A stretch of 64,000 nt of DNA from Paraburkholderia unamae (GTDB lineage Bacteria > Pseudomonadota > Gammaproteobacteria > Burkholderiales > Burkholderiaceae): positions 1 through 64,000 of the forward strand of contig NZ_QLSU01000038.1 in assembly GCF_003268775.1 (NCBI RefSeq), given 5' to 3'. The translations under genes were made by a program, and so were the position numbers. This document shows positions 50,794 to 60,108 of this stretch, piece by piece; position 1 is the first letter of the stretch; every line of letters begins with the position of its first letter. Below the pieces are notes generated by a model. It was not told the origin of the DNA and searched no databases. It worked only from the letters and a program-made list of their open reading frames with translations.

Positions 50794-51990
50794 ATGTACC
50801 GACGATTTCATTACGTGTTAGCCGGTGTCACGCTCGCAACCTGCCTCGGCCTTGGCGCATGCGATAAAGCAAAAGCGCCCGAAACCGCCTTGCCCGTGGC
50901 CAACGTCGATGTCATGGCCGTCGCGCTGCGCGAGGTGCCCGTGGTCTTCGACTATGTCGGCCAGACAGAGAGTTCGCAGCAAGTCGAAATCCGCTCGCGT
51001 GTGAGCGGATTCCTCGAAAAGCGCGTCTACCAGGAAGGCACGATGGTGCGTCAGGGCGACGTGATGTTCGTGATGGACCGCAAGCCGTTCCAGGCGGCGC
51101 TCGACGCCGCGCAGGCCGAATACGCGCAGCAAAAGGCGCGCCTCGACACGGCGCGCGCCAACCTCGCTCGCGTGCGGCCGCTCGCCGCGAAAAACGCATT
51201 GAGCCAGAAGGATCTCGACGACTCGACCGGCCAGGAGCAGGCCGCCGCCGCCGCGCTCGAACAGGCGCGCGCGAACGTCACGAGCGCGAAGCTCAACCTC
51301 GGCTACACCACCATCACCGCGCCCGTCACCGGCCTGTCCAGCTTCGCGAAGAAGCAGGACGGCTCCTATATCGACGCCACCAACAGCCTGCTCACCTACG
51401 TGGCAAAGCTCGACCCCATGTGGGTCAACTTCTCGCTCTCGGAAAACGAGATGCTCAACGTGCGCACGCAAACGGGCAACGGCACGCTCAAGCTGCCCCC
51501 GCTCGGCCAACTGGAGGTGGAGCTCGTGCTCGCCGACGGCAGCGTGTATCCGCAGCGCGGCCATATTTCGTTTACCGACGCCTCGCTGAGCCAGCAAACC
51601 GGCACCTACCTGATTCGCGCGGTGGTGACGAATGCCACCGGGTCGCTGCGTCCGGGCGAGTTCGTGCGCGTGAAGCTCATTGGCGCGGTGCGCCCGAACG
51701 CGATCGCGGTGCCGCAGAACGCCGTGCAGCAAGGACCGCGTGGCCCCTTCGTATGGACCGTGGACAAGGACGGCCGGGCGCAGCAACGCTCCGTGGAAAC
51801 GGGCCAGTGGAACGGCAACGCGTGGGTGATCGAATCGGGCCTGAACGCGGGCGACCACGTGATCGTCGACAACACGCTACGGCTCATGACCGGCGCGCCG
51901 GTGAAGGAGCATGTCGTGCCCGCACCCGCGGCGAACGTGGAAGCCGGCGCGGCAAGCGCGGTATCCGGCGCGCGCGCGGCGGGAGGCTGA
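50794..51990 (+). CDS. RND efflux pump, periplasmic adaptor (lipoprotein)
   Basis: This is a 398-residue membrane-fusion protein. The lipobox LGAC places the lipidated Cys at residue 23. A lipoyl half-motif (VEIRSRVSGFLEKRVYQEGTMV, in part) is followed by a helical hairpin rich in Ala/Gln (about 90-165), the second lipoyl half and beta-barrel. It links the inner pump to the outer channel. ATG 50794 is chosen because only this start gives a signal peptide; the upstream open stretch is not coding. The RND gene starts 3 bp after its stop. Confidence 0.94.
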   Translation: MYRRFHYVLAGVTLATCLGLGACDKAKAPETALPVANVDVMAVALREVPVVFDYVGQTESSQQVEIRSRVSGFLEKRVYQEGTMVRQGDVMFVMDRKPFQAALDAAQAEYAQQKARLDTARANLARVRPLAAKNALSQKDLDDSTGQEQAAAAALEQARANVTSAKLNLGYTTITAPVTGLSSFAKKQDGSYIDATNSLLTYVAKLDPMWVNFSLSENEMLNVRTQTGNGTLKLPPLGQLEVELVLADGSVYPQRGHISFTDASLSQQTGTYLIRAVVTNATGSLRPGEFVRVKLIGAVRPNAIAVPQNAVQQGPRGPFVWTVDKDGRAQQRSVETGQWNGNAWVIESGLNAGDHVIVDNTLRLMTGAPVKEHVVPAPAANVEAGAASAVSGARAAGG

Positions 51991-51993
51991 GCG

Positions 51994-54900
51994 ATGAAGT
52001 TTTCTCACTTCTTCATCGACCGGCCGATCTTCGCCTCGGTCATCTCGATCATCCTCGTGGTCGCCGGTCTCGTGGCGATGTTCAATCTGCCAATCGCGCA
52101 GTTCCCCGATATCTCGCCGCCGCAGATCACCGTCAGCACGACCTATCCCGGCGCGAACGCCGACGTCGTCGCGCAGAACGTGGCCGCGCCCATCGAAGAA
52201 CAGGTCAACGGCGCGGACCACATGATGTACATGAACTCGTCGAGTTCCTCGACGGGCGACATGACGCTCACCGCCTATTTCGACATCGGCACCGACCCGT
52301 CGCTCGCGCAGGTGGACGTGCAGAACCGCGTGAACCTGGCGCTGCCGAGCCTGCCCGAAGCGGTGAAATCGCAGGGCGTGTCGGTGCAGCAGCGCTCGTC
52401 GGCGTTCATGATGGTGATCGCGATTTATTCCCCCACCAATGCCTACAACCAGGCCTATGTGGCGAACTACGCGAACGTGTACGTGCTCGACGCGCTCAAG
52501 CGCATTCCCGGCGCCAACCAGTCAGCGATTCTCGGCTCGGCCGATTACGCCATGCGCATCTGGCTCAAGCCCGACCGCATGGCGAAGCTCGGCATCACCG
52601 TGGACGACGTGCAGCACGCGATCAACGCGCAGAACCAGCAGTTCTCGGGAGGGCGCCTGGGCCAGGCGCCGACCAACGGGCCCGTGAACCAGACCTTCCC
52701 GGTTGCGACGAAGGGGCACCTCACCGAGCCCGCCGAGTTCGACAACATCATCCTGCGCGCGGGCACGGCCGACGACGCCTCGCTCGTGCGCCTGAAGGAC
52801 GTCGGCCACGCGGAGCTGGGCGCGAAGGACTACACGCTGCGCGGGCGCTACAACGGCAGGACGGCGACGCTGATCGCGGTGTATCAGCAGCCGGGCGCGA
52901 ACGCGCTGCAAGTGGCCAAGCAGGTGAAACAGACGCTCGAGTCGCTGAACAAGAGTTTCCCGCCGGGCCTCAAGTACGAAGTCGCGCTCGACACCACGGA
53001 GTTCGTGAACGAGTCGATCATGGAAGTTGTGAAGACGCTGCGCGACGCGCTGATCCTCGTGATCATCGTCGTCTTTGTCTTCCTGCAAAGCTTCCGCGCC
53101 ACGCTCGTGCCGATTCTCGCCGTGCCCGTGTCGATCATCGGCGCGTTCATCGGCATGACCGCATTCGGCTTCTCGATCAACATGCTCACGCTGTTCGGCA
53201 TGGTGCTTGCCATCGGCATCGTGGTGGACGACGCGATCGTCGTGCTCGAGAACGTCGAGCGCAACATGACCGAGTTCAAGCTGCCGCCCAAAGAGGCCGC
53301 CAAGCGCGCCATGGACGAGGTGAGCGGGCCGGTCGTCGCCATCGTGCTCGTGCTGCTCGCGGTGTTCATCCCGGTGGCGTTTCTTTCCGGCATCACGGGG
53401 CAGCTTTACAAGCAGTTCGCCGTGACCATCGCGGTTTCGGTGGTGCTCTCGGGTCTCGTCGCGCTCACGCTTTCGCCCCCGCTTGCGGCCATCCTGCTCA
53501 AACCCGGCGAGCAGAAAAAGAACCGCTTTTTCCGCTGGTTCAACGAAAAGTTCGAACGACTCACCGAAGGCTACGCAAGCTGGGTGCAAACGGCGATACG
53601 GCGCGTCGCGCTCTCCATCGGCCTGATTGCCGTGATGCTCGTCGCCACGGGCGGCCTCTTCAAGCATATTCCTTCGTCGTTCCTGCCCGTGGAGGATCAG
53701 GGCTATCTGCTCGGCGCGGTCGTGCTGCCCGATGCAGCGAGTCTGGACCGCACCGGCGATCTTTCGAAGAAGGCGGAGGACTGGTTCGCGAAGCAGCCGG
53801 CCGTGAGTTCGGTGGCCGCGCCGATTGGCTACAGCCTGATCGACTCGCAGTACAAGGCCAATGCCGGCACGCTCTTCATCGCGCTCAAGAGCTTCAAGGA
53901 CCGCGGCGAGAACGGCAGCGCGCAAGACTTGATCCGCGCGGCCAACAAGGCCTTCTCGGGCTTCAAGGAAGGCGTGATCGTGCCGCTGAACCCGCCGTCG
54001 ATTCCGGGCCTCGGCACCACGGGCGGCTTCGAATTCTGGCTGCAAAGCACGGGCGACGGCAATTATCAGCAACTCGAAGACAAGGTCCACGAATTCATCG
54101 CCAAGGCGCGCCAGAACCCGGTGCTGCGCGGCGTGAACTCCACCATCAACGCGCGCTCGCGCCAGATGCTCGTGGAAGTGGACCGCGAGCGCGCGGAATC
54201 GCTCGGCGTGGCGGTGCAGGACGTGTACTCCGCACTCCAGACGATGTTCGGTTCCTCGTACGTGAGCCAGTTTCCGAAGGGCAGCCGCCTCTTTCAGGTG
54301 ATCGTGCAGGCGGAGCCGCAGTACCGCACGAACCCCGACGACCTTCAGCAGCTCTACGTTCGCAACCGCAGCGGCGACATGGTGCCGATCAAGGCCGTGA
54401 CGACCTTCCGCTTCGTGCCCGGCTCCGACATCGTGACCCGCTTCAACAACTTCCCGGCGGCGAAGATCATCGGCGATGCGGCGCCGGGCCACAGCTCGGG
54501 CGAGGCGATCGCGGCGATGGAGCAGATCGCGAAGGAAACGCTCGGCGAAGGCTACAGCTATTCGTGGGGCGGCCAGTCCTACGAGGAGAAGAAGGCGGGA
54601 TCAACGGCGGGCCTCGTGTTCGGCTTCGCGTTGCTCATGGTGTTCCTGATTCTCGCGGCGCAGTACGAGAAGTGGTCGCTGCCGATCGGCGTGCTGCTGG
54701 CCGTGCCGTTCGCGCTCTTCGGCGCGCTGGTAGGCCTCTTGCTGCGCGGCATGGAAGACGACGTGTACTTCCAGATCGGCCTGACCGTGCTGATCGCGCT
54801 TGCGGCGAAGAACGCCATTCTGATCTTCGAGTTCGCCGTGGAAATGCGCGAGAAGGAGAACATGTCGCCGTATGAGGCGGCGCTGCATGCCGCGAAGTTG

Positions 54901-55134
54901 CGTCTGCGGCCGATCATCATGACCTCGCTCGCGTTCATCCTGGGTTGCGTGCCGCTTGCCGTCGCTACCGGCGCTTCGGCCGCGAGCCGCCGCTCGCTCG
55001 GCACGGGGGTGGTGTTCGGCATGCTCGGCGCCACGCTGATCGCGCTCTTCTTTATCCCCATGTTCTTCTGGGGCCTCGAAACGCTTTCGGCGCGCAGACA
55101 GGCGAAAGCCGCGACGCCTTCAAAGGAGGGCTAA
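51994..55134 (+). CDS. RND efflux pump, inner-membrane HAE1-type transporter
   Basis: This is a 1046-residue proton-driven multidrug transporter of the hydrophobe/amphiphile efflux (AcrB/MexB) type with 12 helices and two large periplasmic domains. MKFSHFFIDRPIFASVI is the family start. The proton relay aspartates are in IGIVVDDAIVVLENVERN, and the lysine is in LIALAAKNAILIFEF. GGGAGGC lies before ATG 51994. It is the middle of a tight three-gene operon (3-bp gaps). Confidence 0.97.
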   Translation: MKFSHFFIDRPIFASVISIILVVAGLVAMFNLPIAQFPDISPPQITVSTTYPGANADVVAQNVAAPIEEQVNGADHMMYMNSSSSSTGDMTLTAYFDIGTDPSLAQVDVQNRVNLALPSLPEAVKSQGVSVQQRSSAFMMVIAIYSPTNAYNQAYVANYANVYVLDALKRIPGANQSAILGSADYAMRIWLKPDRMAKLGITVDDVQHAINAQNQQFSGGRLGQAPTNGPVNQTFPVATKGHLTEPAEFDNIILRAGTADDASLVRLKDVGHAELGAKDYTLRGRYNGRTATLIAVYQQPGANALQVAKQVKQTLESLNKSFPPGLKYEVALDTTEFVNESIMEVVKTLRDALILVIIVVFVFLQSFRATLVPILAVPVSIIGAFIGMTAFGFSINMLTLFGMVLAIGIVVDDAIVVLENVERNMTEFKLPPKEAAKRAMDEVSGPVVAIVLVLLAVFIPVAFLSGITGQLYKQFAVTIAVSVVLSGLVALTLSPPLAAILLKPGEQKKNRFFRWFNEKFERLTEGYASWVQTAIRRVALSIGLIAVMLVATGGLFKHIPSSFLPVEDQGYLLGAVVLPDAASLDRTGDLSKKAEDWFAKQPAVSSVAAPIGYSLIDSQYKANAGTLFIALKSFKDRGENGSAQDLIRAANKAFSGFKEGVIVPLNPPSIPGLGTTGGFEFWLQSTGDGNYQQLEDKVHEFIAKARQNPVLRGVNSTINARSRQMLVEVDRERAESLGVAVQDVYSALQTMFGSSYVSQFPKGSRLFQVIVQAEPQYRTNPDDLQQLYVRNRSGDMVPIKAVTTFRFVPGSDIVTRFNNFPAAKIIGDAAPGHSSGEAIAAMEQIAKETLGEGYSYSWGGQSYEEKKAGSTAGLVFGFALLMVFLILAAQYEKWSLPIGVLLAVPFALFGALVGLLLRGMEDDVYFQIGLTVLIALAAKNAILIFEFAVEMREKENMSPYEAALHAAKLRLRPIIMTSLAFILGCVPLAVATGASAASRRSLGTGVVFGMLGATLIALFFIPMFFWGLETLSARRQAKAATPSKEG

Positions 55135-55137
55135 GCG

Positions 55138-56577
55138 ATGAACACACGCTTGCATTGCACGCTGCGTCCTCTCGCGCTGCTCGTCGCGACGGCATGCCTT
55201 GGCGCCTGCGCGGTCGGGCCCGACTACCGGCGCCCGGCGGTCGAAACGCCTTCGTCGTACCGCTACGCCTCGCCGCAGGCCGAGGCGGTGGACGCCTCGC
55301 TGAACTGGTGGGCGCAGTTCGACGATCCAGTGCTCAACGACCTCATCGAGAAGGCAATTGCGCAGAACAAGGATCTCGCCATCGCGGCCGCGCGCGTCGA
55401 GGAGTTCTACGGGCGCTACGTCGTGACGCGCACGGGCCTCTTCCCACAAATCAGCGCGAATTTCGATCCGTCACGCGGGCACGTCACCCCCTATGCCGGC
55501 TTGCCTTCCGTGACCTCGAACCAGTTCCAGCTCAACGGCATGGTCTCCTGGGAGCTCGATCTGTTCGGGCGGCTACGGCGCATGACCGAAGCCGCGCGCG
55601 CCGAGTATCTCGGCACGCAAGCCGCGCAGCAGGCGACGCGCATCGCCATCATCGCGAACGTGGCGACGTCTTACCTGCAACTACGCGACTACGACAACCA
55701 GTTGCAGATCGCGCAGGCGACGCTCGCAAGCCGCAAGGGCGCGCTGGGCCTGTTCGAGGAGCGCTTCGCCGGTGGCGTCGTGTCGAAGGTTCAACTGAGC
55801 CAGGCACGTTCGGAGTACGAATCGGCGCAGGCCACGGTGTATTCGATCCAGCAGCAGATCGCGCAACAGGAGGATGCGCTTTCGCTGCTGCTCGGCCAGA
55901 ATCCGGGGCCGATCGCGCGCGGCAAGACGATTTCCGAACTGAGCGCGCCGGCCATTCCGGCAGGCTTGCCTTCCGCGCTGCTGGAGCGCCGGCCCGACGT
56001 GCTTCAGGCCGAGCAAACACTGATCGCCGCCAATGCATCGATTGGCGCGGCGCGCGCGCAGTATTTCCCCGATATCTCGCTCACGGGCATGTTTGGCGCG
56101 GCGAGCACGGCGCTTTCCGGACTGTGGCTGGGGCCTGCGCGCGTGTGGCAGTTCGCCGGCGCGCTCACGCAACCCATCTTCAAGGGCGGCGCGATTGCCG
56201 GTTCGGTGCATCAAGCCGAGGCGGTGCAGCAGGAAGTGCTGCTCAACTACCAGAAGACGATCCAGCAGGCGTTCGCCGATGTCGAAAACGCCCTCGTGGG
56301 CGCGGCACGCACGCGCGACCAGCTCGACGCAACCACGCGCCAGGTGCGAGCGCTCGCGGAATATGCGTCGCTCGCGCGGGACCTTTACGAGGGCGGCTAC
56401 ACGAGCTATCTGGAAGTGCTCGACGCCGAACGCAGCCTCTTCACCGCGCAGTTGCAGCAATCGGCGCTCCAGGATCAGGAACTCGCGGAGATCGTGAACC
56501 TGTACAAGGCGCTGGGGTATGGCTGGACGCCGCCCGCCTCCGCGGCGGCCAACGGCGGCGGCGCGAAACCGTCGTAG
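55138..56577 (+). CDS. RND efflux pump, outer-membrane factor (NodT-type lipoprotein)
   Basis: This is a 479-residue TolC/OprM-like outer-membrane channel. Lipobox LGAC gives Cys24 as the lipidated residue, as in OprM. Two repeats of about 200 residues each hold helical coiled-coil parts (FEERFAGGVVSKVQLSQAR; LAEYASLARDLYEGGYTSYL-type, shown in part). It starts 3 bp after the transporter gene. No regulator of the pump lies beside the operon. Confidence 0.95.
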   Translation: MNTRLHCTLRPLALLVATACLGACAVGPDYRRPAVETPSSYRYASPQAEAVDASLNWWAQFDDPVLNDLIEKAIAQNKDLAIAAARVEEFYGRYVVTRTGLFPQISANFDPSRGHVTPYAGLPSVTSNQFQLNGMVSWELDLFGRLRRMTEAARAEYLGTQAAQQATRIAIIANVATSYLQLRDYDNQLQIAQATLASRKGALGLFEERFAGGVVSKVQLSQARSEYESAQATVYSIQQQIAQQEDALSLLLGQNPGPIARGKTISELSAPAIPAGLPSALLERRPDVLQAEQTLIAANASIGAARAQYFPDISLTGMFGAASTALSGLWLGPARVWQFAGALTQPIFKGGAIAGSVHQAEAVQQEVLLNYQKTIQQAFADVENALVGAARTRDQLDATTRQVRALAEYASLARDLYEGGYTSYLEVLDAERSLFTAQLQQSALQDQELAEIVNLYKALGYGWTPPASAAANGGGAKPS

Positions 56578-56624
56578 TCCTCACCGCGTATTGGCGCGAC
56601 ACACCCGGGGCGCGCCAAAAAGCA

Positions 56625-56663
56625 CAGCGCCCCAAGGACCGGACCAAGGTCTTTGGGGCGCTG
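56625..56663. terminator. Large hairpin between the efflux operon and ugpB
   Basis: CAGCGCCCCAAGGACC (56625-56640) pairs with GGTCTTTGGGGCGCTG (56648-56663), one mismatch in 16 bp, with a 7-nt loop. It lies between converging genes and can fold in both directions. There is no T-run, so it may be a Rho-linked or mRNA-protecting structure. Confidence 0.6.
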
Positions 56664-56724
56664 CCCGATGCCTCGCGAGGCATCGCTTCACTTCACTCTA
56701 TTTTGTTGCGGGCGCGAGCGAGCG

Positions 56725-58071
56725 TTATTGCGCCGCCTGCTGCTCGAAGCGCCTGAGCAGCTCATTGCCGCGCGAATTGGCCGAATCGAGCGCCTGCTGC
56801 GGCGTCTTGCTGCCCGTCCACACCTGTTCGAGTTCTTCGTCCACGATCGTGCGGATCTGCGGCATGTTGCCAAGACGCAGACCCTTGGTCCACGGCAGCG
56901 GCGGCTTGTTGAGCATCTGCTTCGTGGCCGTATCGGCACCGGGGTGCGACGAGTAGAAGCCCTGTTGCTGCGTGAGTTCGTACGCGGCTTTCGTGACAGG
57001 CAGATAGCCCGTGTCCTGGTGCCACTTCGCCGCAACGGCCGGCGAACTCAAATACGCGAGGAACTTTGCCACGCCCTTATAAACCTCGGGATTCTTGCCG
57101 CCCAGCACCCACAGACTCGCGCCGCCGATGATCGCGTTCTGCGGCGCGCCCTTCACGCTCGGGTCGTACGGCATCATGCCGGTGCCGAACTTGAACTTCG
57201 CGTATTGCTGCACGTTGGCGAGCGCCCCCGACGAGCCCATCATGATGCCGCAGTCGCCGCTATAGAACTTCGCGGTGGCTTCGTCCTTGCGGCCCACGTA
57301 GGTGAAGGTGCCCTGCTTCGCCATGTTCTGGAGGAAGGCGATATGGGCCACCTGCAACGGCTTGTTGATTTCCAGTTGCGCGTCGAGACCGTCGAAGCCG
57401 TTGTTGCGCGTTGCGATGGGCGCGCCATGCCACGCGCTGTAATTTTCGATCTGGATCCAGCCCTGCCAGCCCGTGGTGAAACCGCAGCTCATGCCCGAAG
57501 CCTTGAGCTTCGCGGCGGCTTCGGCGACTTCGGGCCAGGTCTTCGGCGGCGCGTCGGGCAGACCGGCCTTCTTGAAGGCGTCGCGATTGAAATAGAGCAC
57601 CGGCGTCGAGCTGTTGAACGGCATCGAAACGAGGTGACCCGTTTTCGCGTCGCTGTAATAGCTCGCGATGGTCGGCACGAACGCCTTTTCGTCGAGCGGT
57701 ACGCCCGCGGTCTTCATCACGTCGGAGACCGGCAGCACGGCCTTCTTCGCGTTCATCATCGTGGCGGTGCCGACTTCGTACACCTGGAGGATGGCGGGTG
57801 CGTCGCCGCTGCGATACGCCGCGATGCCCGCGGCGAGCGTCTGGTCATAGGTGCCCTTGAACACGGGCACGATCTTGTATTCGCTCTGCGAGGCGTTGAA
57901 CTGCTGGGCGATCGCGTTCACGCGCTCGCCCAGCTCGGACTCCATGGCGTGCCAGAACTGGATCTCGGTCGCGGCGTGCGCGGCCTGTGCGCCGCCCGCG
58001 AGCAGCAGCGCGGCCATCAGCGTACGCAGTCGGCCGCGCGAGCCCGCGCGTTGTATCTCGTGCTTTTTCAT
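56725..58071 (-). CDS. ugpB: sn-Glycerol-3-phosphate-type ABC binding protein
   Basis: This is a 448-residue extracellular solute-binding protein (family 1). The signal peptide ends at AHA-ATEIQFWHAM (about residue 33). EIQFWHAMESELGERVN, MPFNSSTPVLYFNRDAF and YSGDCGIMMGSSGAL agree closely with UgpB, the receptor for glycerol-3-phosphate and its diesters. The permease and ATPase genes ugpA, ugpE and ugpC, which normally follow, are absent on both sides. It must work with transport parts encoded elsewhere, or the rest of the operon was lost or moved. Confidence 0.9.
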   Translation of the reverse strand: MKKHEIQRAGSRGRLRTLMAALLLAGGAQAAHAATEIQFWHAMESELGERVNAIAQQFNASQSEYKIVPVFKGTYDQTLAAGIAAYRSGDAPAILQVYEVGTATMMNAKKAVLPVSDVMKTAGVPLDEKAFVPTIASYYSDAKTGHLVSMPFNSSTPVLYFNRDAFKKAGLPDAPPKTWPEVAEAAAKLKASGMSCGFTTGWQGWIQIENYSAWHGAPIATRNNGFDGLDAQLEINKPLQVAHIAFLQNMAKQGTFTYVGRKDEATAKFYSGDCGIMMGSSGALANVQQYAKFKFGTGMMPYDPSVKGAPQNAIIGGASLWVLGGKNPEVYKGVAKFLAYLSSPAVAAKWHQDTGYLPVTKAAYELTQQQGFYSSHPGADTATKQMLNKPPLPWTKGLRLGNMPQIRTIVDEELEQVWTGSKTPQQALDSANSRGNELLRRFEQQAAQ

Positions 58072-58393
58072 CTGGGTCTCTTCCTGTTATTGATCGTTGT
58101 CCCGGCTGGAGCGAGCGCCGGGACTTTGGTTCAGGACTTCGATTCTTCGATTGTCGACTTCGATACACCGGGCCGGCCGCCGCCCGTCGCACATGGCGTG
58201 CGGCGGCCTGCGCCCAAGGCAGGGCAAGAGTAGCACAGCGTCTGGGACAGCCGTGTGATGGGCTGCGGGGGCGGGGGAGCGGCGCGTGGCTTGTCAGAAC
58301 TGGGCGGTGGCCTGCACGCCGACTGTGACGCGGGATGTGGGAAAAGAGTCGGCTGACATGCGATCCAACGGGTGAAACAAGGCGCGCCGTTCG
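58072..58393. other. Gap upstream of ugpB, no confident gene
   Basis: This 322-bp stretch should contain the ugpB promoter (leftward) but no consensus is clear. On the minus strand, at about 58297-58360, an in-frame tail SRVTVGVQATAQF ending in Phe then a stop resembles the end of an outer-membrane beta-barrel. It is too short to call and is noted as a possible gene remnant only. Confidence 0.25.
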
Positions 58394-58798
58394 TCACTCG
58401 CCCGCGGCGGCGTGACAGCAAATGCAAAGCTTGTTGCCTTCGGGGTCGCGGAAATACGCACCGTAGTAATCCGGATGATAGTGCGCGCGCAAAGCCGGCG
58501 CGCCTTCGCTCGTGCCGCCGTGCGCGAGCGCAGCGGCGTAAGCGGCATCGACTACGGCACGCGAAGGCGCAAGCAGTGCCGTCATCTGCCCGTTGCCGGG
58601 CTGCGCGGGGTTGCCGTCGTACGGGCGGCCCACCAGAAAGAGCGGGCGCGGCACGCCGGGCTCCATCCAGCCCGCCCAGGGATACTCGGGCTCGCGAAAC
58701 TTGAGCGCGAAGCCAAGCTCTTGCATCACGGCGCCGTAAAACGCAAAGGCGCGGTCGAAGTCGTTCACGCCCATGTACACATGCGAGATCATCGCCAT
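58394..58798 (-). CDS. VOC-family (glyoxalase-like) protein
   Basis: This is a 134-residue protein with one vicinal-oxygen-chelate domain. ISHVYMGVNDFDRAFAFYGAVM opens the first beta-alpha-beta unit and YYGAYFRDPEGNKLCICCH closes the second, including the usual metal-ligand Glu near the end. The two Cys beside the last His are notable. AGGAGG lies 8 nt before ATG 58796-58798. It is preceded by a methyltransferase gene 30 bp away on the same strand. Substrate unknown; many relatives bind antibiotics or aromatic compounds. Confidence 0.9.
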   Translation of the reverse strand: MAMISHVYMGVNDFDRAFAFYGAVMQELGFALKFREPEYPWAGWMEPGVPRPLFLVGRPYDGNPAQPGNGQMTALLAPSRAVVDAAYAAALAHGGTSEGAPALRAHYHPDYYGAYFRDPEGNKLCICCHAAAGE

Positions 58799-58828
58799 CC
58801 TCGTGTCCTCCTCGTAGCGTTCAGGTAA

Positions 58829-59506
58829 TCAACGTTGTGCGACGAACAGCACCGAAGCCGGCTTGCCGCTGCGCGGATCGAGCGGCTCGCGCATGGCGTG
58901 CAGCGTGAGACCGCTCGAAGCAATGAGCGCGATCCAGCTCTCCAGCGTGCGGAAGTACCACGGCGGCGCGTCGCGAAAGGCGCGGCTGAAGCCTGCCCAC
59001 GAGCCGCTGCGCCAGCCGTTGGCATACGGTTGATCGCCGCAGGCAACGAGCGGATGCAGCGTTTGCACGATGAGCACGCCCTGCGGTTCAAGCAGCGTGG
59101 GCACCGCGTGCAGCAGATCGTCCACGCAGGTCGCACCGATCAGCGAGAAGTTGCACACCACTGCATCGGCACGGCAGTCGAGTTCGCCCCGCGCGATCTG
59201 TTCATAGGCGAGCAGGCGGCAATCGGCGAGCCCCGCCGCGCGCGCGGCCGTGACGAGTTCCGGCACCGCGTCCACGCCCGTCACCGCGACGCCCCGGCGC
59301 GCAAGCGCCAACGCAAGCCAGCCTTCTCCGCAACCCAGGTCGATCACGCTGCGCGGCGCGCGCGCAAGCACGGCGTCGAGCACCGCACCGTCGGTCACGA
59401 GGCGGCGGCTCTCGATTTCGCCGCCTCGCACGGCGGCAATCCAGGGCGTTGCGTTGCGCTGCCACGATGCGAGGATCGCGGCGTCGGTGTACGTGTCACG
59501 GTTCAT
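58829..59506 (-). CDS. SAM-dependent class I methyltransferase
   Basis: This is a 225-residue methyltransferase. Motif I VIDLGCGEGWLALALAR (54-70) and the acidic end of strand 2 (TGVDAVPELV) bind S-adenosylmethionine. CNFSLIG is the post-motif region. It is the first gene of a short leftward pair with the VOC gene. The methyl acceptor is unknown; the fold is shared by small-molecule, tRNA and protein enzymes. Confidence 0.9.
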   Translation of the reverse strand: MNRDTYTDAAILASWQRNATPWIAAVRGGEIESRRLVTDGAVLDAVLARAPRSVIDLGCGEGWLALALARRGVAVTGVDAVPELVTAARAAGLADCRLLAYEQIARGELDCRADAVVCNFSLIGATCVDDLLHAVPTLLEPQGVLIVQTLHPLVACGDQPYANGWRSGSWAGFSRAFRDAPPWYFRTLESWIALIASSGLTLHAMREPLDPRSGKPASVLFVAQR

Positions 59507-59624
59507 GGGTCTCCTCGTGCGCGCCGTTCGCCACCGGCGCCATTCAGACGCCTATTATGCGCGCCGCGCGAGTCACGGCGCGGGCGTCGTGCCGTGACGC
59601 ATCGGCTTTGACCCATAGGCCGCT

Positions 59625-59780
59625 TCACGAACCGAAGAACGGCACGCAATAGCCTGGAGGTCCGACGCAATCGCCGGGGCCGTTGGGCTGTGGATGCAGG
59701 TTCGCACAACCGGATACGGCCGCCGCCGCCGCGACGCACAGCGCCGCGCGCAGCACATAGGAAACAAGGCGTGATTTCAT
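59625..59780 (-). CDS. Small lipoprotein, 51 residues
   Basis: This short gene begins MKSRLVSYVLRAALCV, runs through a poly-Ala core to the lipobox AVSGC (Cys25 lipidated), and ends in a 27-residue mature part with two further Cys (GDCVGPPGYCVPFFGS). The signal and lipobox are convincing and Burkholderiaceae often have such tiny lipoproteins, so it is called in spite of its size and of a weak ribosome site. It lies between the methyltransferase and the DUF4148 gene on the same strand. Function unknown. Confidence 0.65.
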   Translation of the reverse strand: MKSRLVSYVLRAALCVAAAAAVSGCANLHPQPNGPGDCVGPPGYCVPFFGS

Positions 59781-59856
59781 GAAAGGGATCGGTGGTTAGG
59801 CCGCGATGCGGGTTCCGTCACGACGCGCGGCCTGCCCCGGCGCAACGGATATCGAA

Positions 59857-60108
59857 TCAGTGATGCGCGTATAGCGTGCGATCGAGCGTTTGCATCTGTC
59901 CGTCGCGCTCGGCCTGCACGAGTTCGTGGCGCACCTGTGCGCGCGTGATGGACGCGTTGCCCTGGCTGATCTGCGCGCTCTCCAGCTGTTGTGGCGCGCT
60001 CGCTTGTTGCACGCTTGCCGCCTGTGGGGCCGGTGCGCCCTGCGCGTGCGCAAGCGCCGATATCGACAACATGATTGCGGCGCACGCGCCGCCCTTGAAT
60101 AGGCTCAC
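59857..60108 (-). CDS. DUF4148 family exported protein
   Basis: This is an 83-residue protein with a signal peptide ending at AHA-QGAPAPQ (about residue 22). The C-terminal ITRAQVRHELVQAERDGQM is the DUF4148 motif, found widely in Burkholderiaceae periplasmic proteins of unknown role. The start is GTG 60106-60108 with AGGAGAGACGAG just upstream. It is transcribed leftward ahead of the small lipoprotein gene (76 bp gap). Confidence 0.85.
   Translation of the reverse strand: MSLFKGGACAAIMLSISALAHAQGAPAPQAASVQQASAPQQLESAQISQGNASITRAQVRHELVQAERDGQMQTLDRTLYAHH

Noticed and set aside
58297..58360. Minus-strand tail SRVTVGVQATAQF ending in Phe, like a beta-barrel end
   Set aside because: Only about 20 residues are protein-like and no barrel strands or signal lie upstream; could be chance or a tiny remnant.
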